Assembly (NCBI RefSeq): GCF_018449635.1 | Contig: NZ_JAAVUV010000012.1 | Location: 124,001-188,000, forward strand | Reading direction: 5' to 3' | Length of the DNA stretch: 64,000 nucleotides | DNA from: Caballeronia sp. dw_276 | Lineage (GTDB): Bacteria > Pseudomonadota > Gammaproteobacteria > Burkholderiales > Burkholderiaceae | Shown: positions 35,911 to 49,078 of the stretch, one piece after another | Position numbering within the stretch: position 1 is the first letter of the stretch | Layout of the letters: the number at the start of each line of letters is the position of its first letter | Notes under the pieces: generated by a model | What the model was told of the DNA's origin: nothing | Seen by the model: only the letters and a program-made list of their open reading frames with translations | The model's database searches: none | Translations under genes and position numbers: made by a program

Positions 35911-38207
35911 TGTTCCTTCGTGATGCGGGCCGGTTCATCGCCGGACGGCGTCGGTTGTGTGGCCGTCGGCGCACGCAACGCGGCAAGCACGGCTTCCTTG
36001 GGGCCATCGGTGACGACCTTCCCGCCATCGACAACGATGATGCGATCCACCAGAGCCAGCAGCGACGGCCGGTGCGTGACCACGACCAGCGTCGTGCCGA
36101 CGGTTGCCCCTGCCAGGTCGCGAATAAACGCGGCTTCGGTCTGGGTATCCATGGCGCTGGTGGGTTCGTCCATCAGCAACAACTTGGGACGGGCGAGCAG
36201 GGTTCGGGCAAGCGCCACGAGCTGACGTTGACCACCGGACAGGCCATCGCCGTTTTCGCCAATCTGCATGTTCCAGCCGTGCGGATTGCCAGCGGCTATA
36301 GCGTCGAGCCCGGTAACCTTCGCTACGCGCAGTAATTCGTGAATGGAAGCGTCCGGACGGCCGATCATCACGTTCTGACGCAGCGAGCCATAAAACAGGC
36401 GGCTGTCCTGGGCGACATACCCAATCGAGGCGCGCCAGTCGGACGGATCGATTTGCGAAAGGTCGATACCATCGCTGAAAATCTGGCCGCTCGTCGGACG
36501 ATAAAGATTCGACATCACGCGCAGCAGCGTAGATTTGCCGCTGCCGACGCGCCCCAGAATGGCGATGCGTTCACCCGCTTCGATCTTGATGTTGATGTCC
36601 TTGAGGAACTCGGGCGGCTTCATGCCGTTCGGTGCCGGGTAGTGGAATCCAACGCTCTTCAATTCCACCGCACCGGTGACAACAGGGCCGTCGAGATAAT
36701 CCACTTCGGGATCGCGTTCGACCGGCATTTGCATCAGCTTGCTGAGCGAATCGAGGGCTGCTTTCGACTGCTGGAAGCGGACAGCCAGGCCGGTCACTTG
36801 AGCGAGCGGCGCAAGCGCGCGGCTTGCCAGGATCACCGAACCGATCAAGGCACCCTGAGTGAGCTTGCCATCGGCGATGAGATACACGCCTGTCACCACG
36901 ATCATCACCGTCTCGAACTGCGTGACCCACGATACAAAGTTCGTAGCCAGCGCCGAGAGATGCTTGGATTTCATCGACGTATCGGAGGCCTTCGCTGAAA
37001 ACAGTTCCCAGCGTTCCTGCATGTAACGTTCACCGCCCGTTGCCTTGAGCGTTTCGATGCCTTCAACGGTTTCAATCAGGACACCTTGCTTAAGCGATGA
37101 TTCGCGCAGGTTTTCCTTCATGGTCTTCTTGAGCGGCCACTGGATGAAGAGACTCACGCCCACGATCACTGGAATCAGCGCCAGCGGAATGAAACCGAGC
37201 GGCCCGGCAATCATGAAGATCACCGCGATATACAGAAACGTGAACGGCAGATCGGAGATTGTCGCGAGCGTGGCTGACGCCACGAAATCCCGCACCGATT
37301 CAAATTCGCGCAACTGATTCGCGAACGATCCCGACGATGCCGGCTTATGTTCCATCCGGATGGACAGCGCCTGCTTGAAGAGCATCGCGCCCATGATCAA
37401 GTCGGCTTTTTTGCCGGCGGTATCCAGCACATGCGCCCGCACGTTTCGCGAGATGAACTCGAACAACATGGCGATCGCCACGCCGATAGCGAGCGACCAC
37501 AAGGTCGTGAACGCCTGGTTCGGCACGACGCGGTCGTACACGTTCATGGTGAAGAACGTACCGGCGAGCGCAAGCACGTTGATGAGCAGCGCGGCGAGCG
37601 CGGCGCTCCAGTAATAACGGCGATAGCGCCACAAGGTGCTTAACAGCCAGTGACCGCTTTCCTTGGCTTCCGGCTTGCCGGCGCGCTTATCGTCGCGGCC
37701 TACCGGTTTTACGAGCATCGCAAAACCGGTGTAATTCGCCTTCAACTGGCTCACACCGATAGCGACAACCTTTGATCCGGCTTCCGGCAATACCACCAGG
37801 TACGCGGCTTCCATCTCGTCTTGTGGCTGCTCGCCTTCCTTTATTTCCGAAGCGGGCTTAATGAGCTTGACGTCGTTCGGCGAACGGCCGATCAGCACGC
37901 AGCCGCCGTGGTCCTTGCGAAACAGCACGACCGGCAACAGCATCGGCGAGACTTCGTTCGGCTGGCGTTCGATGACGCCGACCGAGAAGCCGGATTGCTC
38001 CATTGCAAGTTGCGCCTGTTTCGGCGAAATAAATCGTCCCGCGGGCAAACCCGAAAGCATCGCCGCCTCGCTGGTCGGCTTGCCGTGATAGGCCGCCATC
38101 CAGACCAGGCTTTGCAGCAAGGTATCGTCAACCTTCGTCGATAGCGCCAATGCGTCGCCGCCGTCCGGTTGAATGGGCGTTATCGCGCCCGGTACTTCAT
38201 TTTTCAT
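35907..38207 (-). CDS. Type I secretion ABC exporter with degenerate C39-like domain (LapB-like)
   Basis: A 766-aa fused transmembrane/ATPase subunit. Residues about 20-150 resemble a C39 peptidase-like domain, but the position of the catalytic Cys near the start has none (LLQSLVWMAAYHGKP), so it should bind rather than cleave substrate, as in LapB and HlyB. Six membrane helices lie about 190-470. The ATPase has Walker A GRVGSGKST (near 552), signature LSGGQRQ (near 656), Walker B LLLMDEP and the H-loop THRPS. First gene of the operon, with two TTAGGAC-type motifs upstream. The adhesins with the shared C-terminal cap are the likely cargo. Confidence 0.93.
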   Translation of the reverse strand: MKNEVPGAITPIQPDGGDALALSTKVDDTLLQSLVWMAAYHGKPTSEAAMLSGLPAGRFISPKQAQLAMEQSGFSVGVIERQPNEVSPMLLPVVLFRKDHGGCVLIGRSPNDVKLIKPASEIKEGEQPQDEMEAAYLVVLPEAGSKVVAIGVSQLKANYTGFAMLVKPVGRDDKRAGKPEAKESGHWLLSTLWRYRRYYWSAALAALLINVLALAGTFFTMNVYDRVVPNQAFTTLWSLAIGVAIAMLFEFISRNVRAHVLDTAGKKADLIMGAMLFKQALSIRMEHKPASSGSFANQLREFESVRDFVASATLATISDLPFTFLYIAVIFMIAGPLGFIPLALIPVIVGVSLFIQWPLKKTMKENLRESSLKQGVLIETVEGIETLKATGGERYMQERWELFSAKASDTSMKSKHLSALATNFVSWVTQFETVMIVVTGVYLIADGKLTQGALIGSVILASRALAPLAQVTGLAVRFQQSKAALDSLSKLMQMPVERDPEVDYLDGPVVTGAVELKSVGFHYPAPNGMKPPEFLKDINIKIEAGERIAILGRVGSGKSTLLRVMSNLYRPTSGQIFSDGIDLSQIDPSDWRASIGYVAQDSRLFYGSLRQNVMIGRPDASIHELLRVAKVTGLDAIAAGNPHGWNMQIGENGDGLSGGQRQLVALARTLLARPKLLLMDEPTSAMDTQTEAAFIRDLAGATVGTTLVVVTHRPSLLALVDRIIVVDGGKVVTDGPKEAVLAALRAPTATQPTPSGDEPARITKEQ

Positions 38208-38356
38208 GGCATTTGACTGTTGAGCGTCCGATGGGGAGGTCTAAGCTCCGGACCGGCCGGGGTGGATACGTCGCTATGGACGACGCGAAAAGATTCGTCG
38301 CGGGATGCATTTTTTCAGCGGGTGCATTATCTGCACGGGCTCGGACGTGGAAAATC

Positions 38357-38377
38357 GGAAACGTCTTAAATACAAAC
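38357..38377 (-). promoter_or_regulatory. Shared motif, copy 1, before the secretion operon
   Basis: Minus strand: TATTTAAGACGTTTCCG, one substitution from the adhesin motif core. It lies about 150 bases before the exporter ATG, nearly the spacing seen before both adhesins. Confidence 0.45.
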
Positions 38378-38461
38378 AGGGAAAGGAATCCGTAATTACA
38401 ACTCTGCGCACTGGTTTAATGCGATGAGTTGATTCTCGGCGTCCAGACGTCGGAGAACCAT

Positions 38462-38483
38462 GAGAAACGTCCTAATTAAACGG
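38462..38483 (-). promoter_or_regulatory. Shared motif, copy 2, before the secretion operon
   Basis: Minus strand: AATTAGGACGTTTCTC, a close match to the adhesin core, about 255 bases before the exporter ATG and 105 bases further out than copy 1, about ten helical turns. Confidence 0.45.
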
Positions 38484-38551
38484 ATGAGCACCGTGAATCC
38501 GACGCTGCTTTTTTCGGTTAAATCAGGTACTTATGTGGTGATAACAAGCAG

Positions 38552-38596
38552 GGACGGACGTTTCCGCGCGTAGGGCAGGACGCGAACCGTCCGTCC
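38552..38596. repeat. Long inverted repeat upstream of the secretion operon
   Basis: GGACGGACG-TTTCCGCG and CGCGAACC-GTCCGTCC form a stem of about 16 bp with one internal mismatch region around a ~12-base loop. No T run follows on either strand, so a simple terminator is unlikely. Confidence 0.5.
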
Positions 38597-38811
38597 TCTC
38601 AAACTCGCTTAGCGGTAATGAGGAGTATTAATTCAATTCGAAACGGGCTTACGTGCAAAGTAACTCCGAGGGAAGCGAAGTATTATCATCAAGTGCGGCT
38701 ATTCATTTTTTCGCTTCAAGCAACTGAATTGATCGATCAGCGCGTTGTCAGCAAATCTGGTTTCACCTGCCTTAAGCTCTCAGACTAGACCTCATTACCG
38801 GATATCGATTT

Positions 38812-39585
38812 ATGTCTTCATCGCCCTTATTGCTTGAGATCTGTGCCGGTTCGGTAACCTCTTGTTTGGCGGCACAGGCAGGCGGCGCTGGCCGCGTCGA
38901 ATTTTGCGACAACCTCCTGGAAGGCGGCACCACGCCCTCTTATGGCGCGATAGCCAGCGCACGGGACAAGTTGCGGATCTTGCTGAACGTGATCATCCGC
39001 CCGCGCGGTGGCGACTTTCTCTATTCAGATGTCGAATTCGAAGTCATGGAGCGGGACGTCCGTGCGTGCAAGGACCTGGCAGTGGATGGCGTGGTGATCG
39101 GGTTGCTCACCGCTGACGGCGACATCGATGTGCCACGCACGAAGCGCCTGATCGAACTGGCCGTGCCCATGCCGGTCACCTTCCATCGCGCGTTCGACGT
39201 CGCGCGTGACCCGTTCAAGGCGCTGGAAGACATCATCCTCGCCGGCTGTAACCGGCTGCTGACTTCCGGTCAGCAAGCAAGCGCGTTCGAAGGGCGCGAA
39301 CTGATATCGCAACTGCGCGAGGCGGCGGGCGACCGGCTGGTCGTCATGCCCGGCGCCGGCGTGCGGCTGAACAACATCGCGCAACTGGTTGCTGAAACGG
39401 GCTGCATCGAATATCACACTTCGGGTCGTGCGCCCTTTCCCAGCGGCATGCGATATCGCAATGAGCGCGTGAAGATGGGCGGGCCCGGGCAAGATGAATA
39501 CGCAATCGTGGAGACTTCGGCCGATCTGGTGAAGCAGATCATGGCGGAGGGAAATGATGCCTGGAAGCGGCTACACGGCATCTGA
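38812..39585 (+). CDS. cutC: CutC-family protein (copper homeostasis protein by name)
   Basis: A 257-aa TIM-barrel protein. Family landmarks: LLEICAGSVTSCLAAQAGGAGRVEFCDNL, EGGTTPSYG, NVIIRPRGGDFLYSD, VDGVVIGLLT, VTFHRAFDV, LTSGQ and MPGAGV. The role in copper handling is historical and disputed. It stands alone, followed by a good terminator. Confidence 0.93.
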   Translation: MSSSPLLLEICAGSVTSCLAAQAGGAGRVEFCDNLLEGGTTPSYGAIASARDKLRILLNVIIRPRGGDFLYSDVEFEVMERDVRACKDLAVDGVVIGLLTADGDIDVPRTKRLIELAVPMPVTFHRAFDVARDPFKALEDIILAGCNRLLTSGQQASAFEGRELISQLREAAGDRLVVMPGAGVRLNNIAQLVAETGCIEYHTSGRAPFPSGMRYRNERVKMGGPGQDEYAIVETSADLVKQIMAEGNDAWKRLHGI

Positions 39586-39590
39586 ACGCA

Positions 39591-39624
39591 AAAACGCCGG
39601 CACTCGAGGCCGGCGTTTCTTTTC
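39591..39624 (+). terminator. Terminator after cutC
   Basis: AAACGCCGG and CCGGCGTTT pair around CACTCGAGG, followed by CTTTT. It may also serve hemJ from the other side. Confidence 0.85.
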
Positions 39625-39644
39625 ATGCAACATGCTGATGCGTT

Positions 39645-40070
39645 TCAGAACGGTTTGAGCACGACCAACAAAGTCGCTCCGAGCAAACCCAGAACCGGCA
39701 GTTCGTTGAACATCCTGTACCACTTGTCCGAGCGCTTGTTCTCACCACGCGCGAACGTGCGCAGCAATACGCCGCAATACGCGTGATAAATAATGATCAG
39801 GATCACTATGGTCAGTTTTGCATGCATCCATCCCTGGCCTTGTCCGATACCCACCACCAGAAATAGCCACAAGCCGCAAGCCAGTGCCGGCACCGCAATA
39901 AACGTCATGAAGCGAAACAGCTTGCGCGCCATGATCAACAGGCGGGAGATAGCGGCCGGTTCGGTTTCCATCGCGAGGTTGACGAAAATTCGCGGCAGAT
40001 AAAACAGGCCGGCGAACCACGAGGCCACCAATACTATATGCAGCGCTTTGATCCAGAGCATCTGAGACAT
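39645..40070 (-). CDS. hemJ: HemJ-type protoporphyrinogen IX oxidase (CopD/UPF0093 family)
   Basis: A 141-aa inner-membrane protein with about four helices. It begins MLWIKALHIVLVASWFAGLFYLPR (conserved His in KALH) and ends FNELPVLGLLGATLLVVLKPF, the HemJ pattern. HemJ oxidises protoporphyrinogen IX to protoporphyrin IX in many bacteria lacking HemG/HemY. A generic CopD-family label would also be found. It is the last gene of the proA-side run. Confidence 0.8.
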   Translation of the reverse strand: MSQMLWIKALHIVLVASWFAGLFYLPRIFVNLAMETEPAAISRLLIMARKLFRFMTFIAVPALACGLWLFLVVGIGQGQGWMHAKLTIVILIIIYHAYCGVLLRTFARGENKRSDKWYRMFNELPVLGLLGATLLVVLKPF

Positions 40071-40093
40071 TTTCTCGTTGTTATCGGCGAAGG

Positions 40094-41371
40094 TTATTGA
40101 CGTACTTCGCCGTGACCTAAAACTACATACTTCAACGATGTCAAACCGTCCAGCCCGACCGGGCCGCGTGCGTGCAGCTTGTCGTTCGAGATGCCGATCT
40201 CGGCGCCCAGGCCGAACTCGAAGCCATCGGCGAAACGCGTCGATGCATTGACCATCACGCTCGCCGAATCCACTTCGCGAAGGAAGCGCATGGCACGGTC
40301 GTGGTCTTCGGTGACGATGGCGTCGGTGTGACGCGAGCTGTAGGTGTTGATGTGATCGATGGCGTCGTCCAGTCCGTCGACCAGCTTGACGGACAAGATG
40401 GGCGCGAGGTATTCGGTGCTCCAGTCGTCTTCCGTGGCGTTGACGAGCGGGCCTTCGTAGCGGGCGTTATCGAGCACGGCTCGGCTCGCCGCGTCCACGC
40501 GCAGTTCCACGTCTTTCGCCCTGAACGCGTTCGCGAGCAACGGCAGCGCTTCTGCCGCAATTCCGCGCGCGATGAGCAGCGTTTCCATGGTGTTGCAGGT
40601 TCCGTAACGATGCGTCTTCGCGTTGTCGCAGACGTTGAGCGCCTTGGTCAGGTCCGCGCGGTCGTCCACGTAGACGTGGCAGATGCCGTCGAGGTGCTTG
40701 ATCATCGGCACGCGTGCTTCTTCCATCAGGCGTGCGATCAGGCTCTTGCCGCCGCGCGGGACAATCACATCGACGTATTCGGTCATGGTGATCAGCTTGC
40801 CCACCGCCGCACGATCCGCGGTCGATACAACCTGCACGGCTTCCTGCGGCAAGCCGGCCGCTTCCAGCCCTTCGCTGATCAACTTCGCCAACGCTGCATT
40901 GCATTCGAGCGCTTCCGAACCACCACGCAAAATGGCGGCGTTGCCGGACTTCAGGCAGAGCGCGGCGGCATCGATAGTCACGTTCGGCCGCGATTCATAA
41001 ATGATGCCGATCACGCCGAGCGGTACGCGCATCTGGCCGACCTGAATTCCGGTCGGCCGGAATTTCAAACCACTGATTTCACCGATGGGATCAGCCAGCG
41101 CGGCAACTTGCCGCAAACCTTCGATCATGGTGTTCAGTGCTTTATCGGAAAGCGTCAACCGGTCGATGAACGCCGCGTCATGCCCTTTGTCGCGGGCACG
41201 GGCGAGATCCCGCGCATTCGCGTCTTTCAGTGCGGCGCGCTCGCGTTCGATGGCGTTGGCAATGGCGCCGAGCGCGGCGTTCTTGTCGGCCGTTGACGCC
41301 CGCGCCATGGCGCGCGAAGCGCGGCGCGCGCGGCGGCCGAGGTCGATCATGTATTCGTCGATGTTGGTCAT
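40094..41371 (-). CDS. proA: Gamma-glutamyl phosphate reductase
   Basis: A 425-aa NADPH-dependent enzyme of proline synthesis that reduces gamma-glutamyl phosphate to glutamate semialdehyde. Landmarks: [37 protein letters not shown] (cofactor region), [22 protein letters not shown] and the catalytic-Cys segment [19 protein letters not shown] 41371 ([16 protein letters not shown]) has AAGAGA six bases upstream; an ATG two codons earlier is also possible. The gene order holA-proA is common in Burkholderiales. Confidence 0.95.
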   Translation of the reverse strand: MTNIDEYMIDLGRRARRASRAMARASTADKNAALGAIANAIERERAALKDANARDLARARDKGHDAAFIDRLTLSDKALNTMIEGLRQVAALADPIGEISGLKFRPTGIQVGQMRVPLGVIGIIYESRPNVTIDAAALCLKSGNAAILRGGSEALECNAALAKLISEGLEAAGLPQEAVQVVSTADRAAVGKLITMTEYVDVIVPRGGKSLIARLMEEARVPMIKHLDGICHVYVDDRADLTKALNVCDNAKTHRYGTCNTMETLLIARGIAAEALPLLANAFRAKDVELRVDAASRAVLDNARYEGPLVNATEDDWSTEYLAPILSVKLVDGLDDAIDHINTYSSRHTDAIVTEDHDRAMRFLREVDSASVMVNASTRFADGFEFGLGAEIGISNDKLHARGPVGLDGLTSLKYVVLGHGEVRQ

Positions 41372-41435
41372 CGTCATTCTCTTGGAGCGCTGGAGCGCTA
41401 AAAAGCGCAAAGATAAGCCCGATTCTAAGCCGATG

Positions 41436-42551
41436 TCAGCCTGGACGCTTTGACGGCGGCGCTTTAGGCGCGTTGCCTTGCAGTGGACTGCCCGACGACG
41501 CCACGGTCATCGCAAGTTCGAACATGCCGTCCCAGACATCGGGCGGCGGATCGCCTGGACCGGCGCTGCCTCGCGGCCCGCTGCCGCCGGACAAGCCTTT
41601 AACCTGCCGATCCAGCTTCGCCGCCAGCGACAACGCCTTTTCAAGCGCCGCCTCGCTCACGCGTGAAAGGGCCGGCCCGATCAGCCGTTCGCGCGGACCC
41701 CAGACGCGGTTTTCGCGCAGCAAAGTGGCAAGCGGTTTGCCCGCCGCAACGCCGCGTTTCATGCGCAGCAATGTGCGCACTTCTTCGACCAGCGCCCAGA
41801 TCACGAGCGTGCCGGCTTCGCCCTCGCCCTTCAGCCCGTCGAGCATGCGCGTCAAACGGCCTACGTCGCCGGTGAGCATGGCTTCGTTCAGCTTGAATAC
41901 GTCGTAGCGCGCGACGTTGAGCACGGCGTCGTGGATCTGTTCGAACGTGAGAATACCTGTGGGGTACAAAAGCCCGAGCTTCTGGATTTCCTGATGCGCG
42001 GCGAGCAGATTGCCCTCCACTCGCTCGGCGATAAACACCAGCGCGCGCCGCCCGTCTTCTCCCGGCGCGACCCGCTGGTTTTGCGCACTGAGCCGTTGCC
42101 CGATCCACATGGGCAACTGCGCGCGCTCGACCGGATCGATCTTCAGCGCAACGCCCGGCCCGCTCAACGCCGTGAACCACGCGGACTTTTGCGTGGCCGC
42201 GTCGAGGCGCGGCAAGGTGATGAGCGTGAGGACGTCGGGGTTATCGGCGGCGGCCAGGGTTCTCAACGCCTCGCCACCTTCCTTGCCCGGCTTGCCGGTC
42301 GGAATGCGCAACTCGACCAGTTGGCGATCGCCGAAAAGCGACATCGACTGGCTGGCGCCGAGCAGCGAACTCCAGTCGAAATATCGATCGACCACGAACA
42401 CCGAGCGGTCCGTGAATCCCTGCGCCCGGGCCGACGCGCGAATCTTGTCCGATGCTTCCTGCACGAGCAGATGCTCGTCGCCATAAACGACGTACAGGCC
42501 TTTCAGCCCTTTGGCGAGGTGCGCATCGAGCGCGTCGAGTCGAAGTTGCAT
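41436..42551 (-). CDS. holA: DNA polymerase III delta subunit
   Basis: A 371-aa clamp-loader subunit that opens the beta sliding clamp. The N-terminal region ([20 protein letters not shown]) and the central [27 protein letters not shown] and [16 protein letters not shown] are typical of HolA. A Gly/Pro-rich tail (about 320-371) is longer than in E. coli. It lies 18 bases after lptE. Confidence 0.92.
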   Translation of the reverse strand: MQLRLDALDAHLAKGLKGLYVVYGDEHLLVQEASDKIRASARAQGFTDRSVFVVDRYFDWSSLLGASQSMSLFGDRQLVELRIPTGKPGKEGGEALRTLAAADNPDVLTLITLPRLDAATQKSAWFTALSGPGVALKIDPVERAQLPMWIGQRLSAQNQRVAPGEDGRRALVFIAERVEGNLLAAHQEIQKLGLLYPTGILTFEQIHDAVLNVARYDVFKLNEAMLTGDVGRLTRMLDGLKGEGEAGTLVIWALVEEVRTLLRMKRGVAAGKPLATLLRENRVWGPRERLIGPALSRVSEAALEKALSLAAKLDRQVKGLSGGSGPRGSAGPGDPPPDVWDGMFELAMTVASSGSPLQGNAPKAPPSKRPG

Positions 42552-42569
42552 GGTTTCTGCGACGCGCGC

Positions 42570-45847
<3,278 letters not shown>

Positions 45848-46082
45848 TCACGGCCAGACTCAGGGCGATGCTCGGCGGGCGTTGGTTCGCGGGTCTCGTC
45901 GAGGTGAGGCCGTCTGGCATCGCGCCCGGGCCGCTCCTTCAGCGTGGTTCCATGTCCCGTAGATGCAATCAAGGCCATGGAGGCCGCCCGCGCGGCCAAA
46001 GCGCGATTATACCGTTGAGGCGAAGGGTTCTGGCGTGGCGCGCCTTTGGGCGACCGGCTCGCCTCATGGGCCCCGGATTCTG

Positions 46083-46508
46083 TTAGCGCGCCGGTTTGGC
46101 CGGCTCAGTCACAAAGCCGATCCTGCTTAGTCCCGCGTTCTGCGCCGCGCCCATCACCCGGGCGATCACGTCGTAGTGCGTCGCCGCCGACGCCCGCAGA
46201 TGTAGCTCCGGCTGCGTGGCCTTTTTGCCTTCCGCCGCGAATTGCGCCTGCATTTGCTCGAACGCGACCGGCTTGTCGTTCCAATAGAACTTGCCGGTGT
46301 CATCGATGGAAAGCGTGATGGTGTCCGGCGTCTCGCGCGCGACTTGCGATGCAACTTTCGGCAAGTCCAGCCGGATGGCATGCGTGAACAACGGCGCGGT
46401 AATGATGAAAATCACGAGCAAGACCAGCATCACGTCGATCAACGGCGTCATGTTGATCTCCGCCATGGGAGCGCCGTTCGATTTCTTGTCCAGTCCGCCG
46501 AATGCCAT
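46083..46508 (-). CDS. exbD: ExbD/TolR-family biopolymer transport protein
   Basis: A 141-aa inner-membrane protein with one helix (about 20-40: INMTPLIDVMLVLLVIFIITAP) that carries the conserved proton-relaying Asp, followed by a periplasmic domain. It forms a proton-driven motor with the ExbB-like protein 36 bases upstream. In Burkholderiales this pair between dapB and leuS is usually called ExbBD; TolQR-like function cannot be excluded as no TonB or TolA is here. Confidence 0.85.
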   Translation of the reverse strand: MAFGGLDKKSNGAPMAEINMTPLIDVMLVLLVIFIITAPLFTHAIRLDLPKVASQVARETPDTITLSIDDTGKFYWNDKPVAFEQMQAQFAAEGKKATQPELHLRASAATHYDVIARVMGAAQNAGLSRIGFVTEPAKPAR

Positions 46509-46544
46509 GGTGTGTTCGTCCGGTGCGTGTTTCGAAGCGCTGGC

Positions 46545-47249
46545 TTAAACCGCGTGGTCCTCGACCGCCGCGCTCTTCACCCGACGCGGCGCCGTGCCAT
46601 TCGTGTAGGCGTGCAGGTCGTGCGCGAAGCCATCGAGTTCTTCCGATATTTGCCGCACCAGCCGCCCGAGCACGTTGTACGCGAGCACGGCCGGAATGGC
46701 GACGACCAGCCCGAACGCCGTCATGATCAGCGCCTCGCCAACCGGGCCCGCCACGTTTTCGATCATGGCCTGCCCGCTCGCGGCAATGCTGCCGAGCGCG
46801 TGATAAATGCCCCACACGGTGCCGAGCAAACCAACGAAGGGCGCCGTACTTCCCACCGATGCCAGCAAGACCTGTCCGAACTCAAGCCGTCTCTGCGATG
46901 CCAGCAGCGCATGCCTCAACGCACGCAACACCCGCTCGCCCGGTTCAACATGCGCGATCAAGGCGCCCGGCATTTCCGCTTCCGATGCACGCCACGCAGC
47001 GACCGCCAGCGGCAAATACACCCGTTCCCGATCGACTTTTTTCAGCTCCCCGATGCCGTCCGAAAGCGTCGCCGCCTGCCAGAACCGCTGCACGGCGCGT
47101 GGCCCTTGACGTTTCGCACGCACGAGAACCCACGCCTTCACGATCAGGAAACACCAACTCGCCACCGACATGGCCAGCAGCACGCCCGCCACGCCATGCG
47201 TGATGCCGTCGCTGCTTTGCAAGTAATGGATGATGCCGGTTGTTGCCAT
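46545..47249 (-). CDS. exbB: ExbB/TolQ/MotA-family proton channel protein
   Basis: A 234-aa protein with three membrane segments: one near residues 17-38 and two between about 128 and 190 (LLASVGSTAPFVGLLGTVWGIYHAL; PVGEALIMTAFGLVVAIPAVLAYNVL). The family signature around VGSTAPFVGLLGTVWGI is clear. It pairs with the ExbD-like gene to energise outer-membrane transport from the proton gradient. Confidence 0.87.
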   Translation of the reverse strand: MATTGIIHYLQSSDGITHGVAGVLLAMSVASWCFLIVKAWVLVRAKRQGPRAVQRFWQAATLSDGIGELKKVDRERVYLPLAVAAWRASEAEMPGALIAHVEPGERVLRALRHALLASQRRLEFGQVLLASVGSTAPFVGLLGTVWGIYHALGSIAASGQAMIENVAGPVGEALIMTAFGLVVAIPAVLAYNVLGRLVRQISEELDGFAHDLHAYTNGTAPRRVKSAAVEDHAV

Positions 47250-47283
47250 TAAGCGATGACCTCGGAGGAATCAGCGACTGCAA

Positions 47284-48081
47284 TCAACGCAAGCCGAGCA
47301 CGTCCTGCATGTCGAACATTCCGCGATCCCGGCTCGCGAGAAACCGCGCCGCGCGCAACGAACCCTGAGCGTAGGACAAACGATTGGACGACTTATGCGT
47401 GATCTCGACGCGCTCGCCGATTCCCGCAAACAATACCGTGTGGTCGCCGACAATGTCGCCGCCGCGAATCGCGGCAAAGCCGATAGTCGACGGATCGCGT
47501 TCCCCCGTCACGCCTTCACGGCCATAGACGGCGCATTCCTTGAGGTCACGGCCGAGCGCGTTGGCGATTGTTTCGCCCATTGCAAGCGCGGTGCCTGACG
47601 GTGCATCGACCTTGTGACGGTGATGCGCTTCGATGATCTCGATGTCGTAGCCTTTATCGAAGTGCTTTGCCGCGAATTCGAGCAGCTTGAGCGTCACGTT
47701 CACGCCCACGCTCATGTTCGCCGCAAATACGATGCCGATCTTTTCTCCGGCCGCACGCAGTTGGGCTTTTTGATCGTCGCTGAAACCCGTCGTGCCGATC
47801 ACCATTTTCACGTTATGCCGCAACGCCGCTTCAAGATGCACAAGCGTGCCTTCAGGACGCGTGAAGTCGATCAGCACGTCGCTATCGGCAAACACCCGTT
47901 CGATATCGTCCGTCAGAATCACGCCCGTAGTTTTGCCGAGAAGCGAGCCCGCGTCCTCGCCGAGCTGAGGCGATCCCGCGCGGTCGAGCGCGCCGGACAG
48001 CGTGGCGTCGGGGTCGTTGAGAACGGTTTCGATCAGCATGCGGCCCATGCGGCCCGATGCACCGGCGATGGCGATTTTCAT
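47284..48081 (-). CDS. dapB: 4-hydroxy-tetrahydrodipicolinate reductase
   Basis: A 265-aa enzyme of lysine and diaminopimelate synthesis. The nucleotide-binding start [17 protein letters not shown], the [10 protein letters not shown] segment, [11 protein letters not shown], and the active-site [22 protein letters not shown] are intact. Length is standard (E. coli 273 aa). Confidence 0.96.
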   Translation of the reverse strand: MKIAIAGASGRMGRMLIETVLNDPDATLSGALDRAGSPQLGEDAGSLLGKTTGVILTDDIERVFADSDVLIDFTRPEGTLVHLEAALRHNVKMVIGTTGFSDDQKAQLRAAGEKIGIVFAANMSVGVNVTLKLLEFAAKHFDKGYDIEIIEAHHRHKVDAPSGTALAMGETIANALGRDLKECAVYGREGVTGERDPSTIGFAAIRGGDIVGDHTVLFAGIGERVEITHKSSNRLSYAQGSLRAARFLASRDRGMFDMQDVLGLR

Positions 48082-48250
48082 GGCGTGTCTCGCGTGTTGA
48101 GGCGGATTGGCGTTGTGATGACAGTGCTGCGAAAACGGTCAGGCAAAAGATCGAAGCGGCGCGTCTGGCCGCTTGCGTAACAGCACAAGCCAGGCAGGTA
48201 CGGCGGGACGCTGAAAGACAGAAAGTCGCCCGCCGTGCTGCCTGATTGGC

Positions 48251-49078
48251 TTAGTTGGTTTTGGTCGATGGCACGTAGAACGTTGCCTGACCGTCCGTGT
48301 TCGCCGGCGTAGGCGACGTGCCAGCCGGTCCGACTGCTGCACTGTTCGGAATGGTCACCGTCTGCGGACGACGCTGCAACTGGATCTGCGAGTTGCCGCC
48401 AGCGCTCACGTTCGGCGGGAGGCTCGGGTTCCCTGGCACGTTCGGCATGGCCGATGAACGGGTGCGTCCGGTCGGCGCTTCCACGGCTGCAGTTGCGCGG
48501 TTGGCTGCCTGAGCAGCTTGCTGGTTGGCGTCGCCAGCGAATGCATTCGAAGCATCCGGCTGCGTGCTCGGCTCGCCGCCCGGCGCCGAAACAGCCGCTG
48601 TAGCGGGCGCGGCAGGAACGCCACTCGCACCGGCAGCACTCGCCGCGGCAGGCAACGGCGCAACGGGAAGCTTGCGGCCCTTGTCGCCATCGATTTCAGC
48701 CAGCAACTCGAGATTCGACGGCAGGTTTTCCCCGCCCGTCCAGTTCGCCACACGATCGCCGGCAAAATTCACCACGAAATCGCGTTGCTGCACAACCGAA
48801 GTCGAACCGCGCTTGAAGTAGAAAATGTAGTCCCAGCGATCCGCATGGAACATGTCGGCCAGCAGCGGCGTGCCGAGCAGGGTTTTCACCTGATCACGCG
48901 ACATGCCGACCTGCATTTGCGCCGCAGCTTCTGCCGAAACGAAATTCCCCTGCACGACCGTGATCCGATACGGCGTGATGTGTTGCGCGATGCTTTGCGT
49001 AACGCTGTCATAGGTGGAACAAGCGGACAACCCGGCCAGGACGGTCATGGTGGCGGCAGCGATCAAAGTTCCGCGCAT
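48251..49078 (-). CDS. bamE: BamE/OmlA outer-membrane assembly lipoprotein with long C-terminal tail
   Basis: A 275-aa lipoprotein of the BAM complex. A signal peptide with lipobox LSAC (Cys near residue 20) is followed by the SmpA/OmlA fold (about 30-120: ITVVQGNFVSAEAAAQMQVGMSRDQVKTLLGTPLL...WDYIFYF). The remaining ~150 residues are low-complexity, rich in Ala, Pro, Gln and Asn. E. coli BamE is only 113 aa, so the tail is a major addition. I chose ATG 49078 for its GGGAGAG site and normal signal peptide; ATG 49120 is an alternative. It is divergent from fur, as in many proteobacteria. Confidence 0.88.
   Translation of the reverse strand: MRGTLIAAATMTVLAGLSACSTYDSVTQSIAQHITPYRITVVQGNFVSAEAAAQMQVGMSRDQVKTLLGTPLLADMFHADRWDYIFYFKRGSTSVVQQRDFVVNFAGDRVANWTGGENLPSNLELLAEIDGDKGRKLPVAPLPAAASAAGASGVPAAPATAAVSAPGGEPSTQPDASNAFAGDANQQAAQAANRATAAVEAPTGRTRSSAMPNVPGNPSLPPNVSAGGNSQIQLQRRPQTVTIPNSAAVGPAGTSPTPANTDGQATFYVPSTKTN

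Larger units (their letters stand above)
38208..38811. other. Divergent intergenic region between the secretion operon and cutC
   Basis: About 600 bases without a credible gene. It contains two copies of the shared regulatory motif (38357-38377, 38462-38483) and a long inverted repeat (38552-38596). The part next to cutC is AT-rich and shows nothing I can name. Confidence 0.65.
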
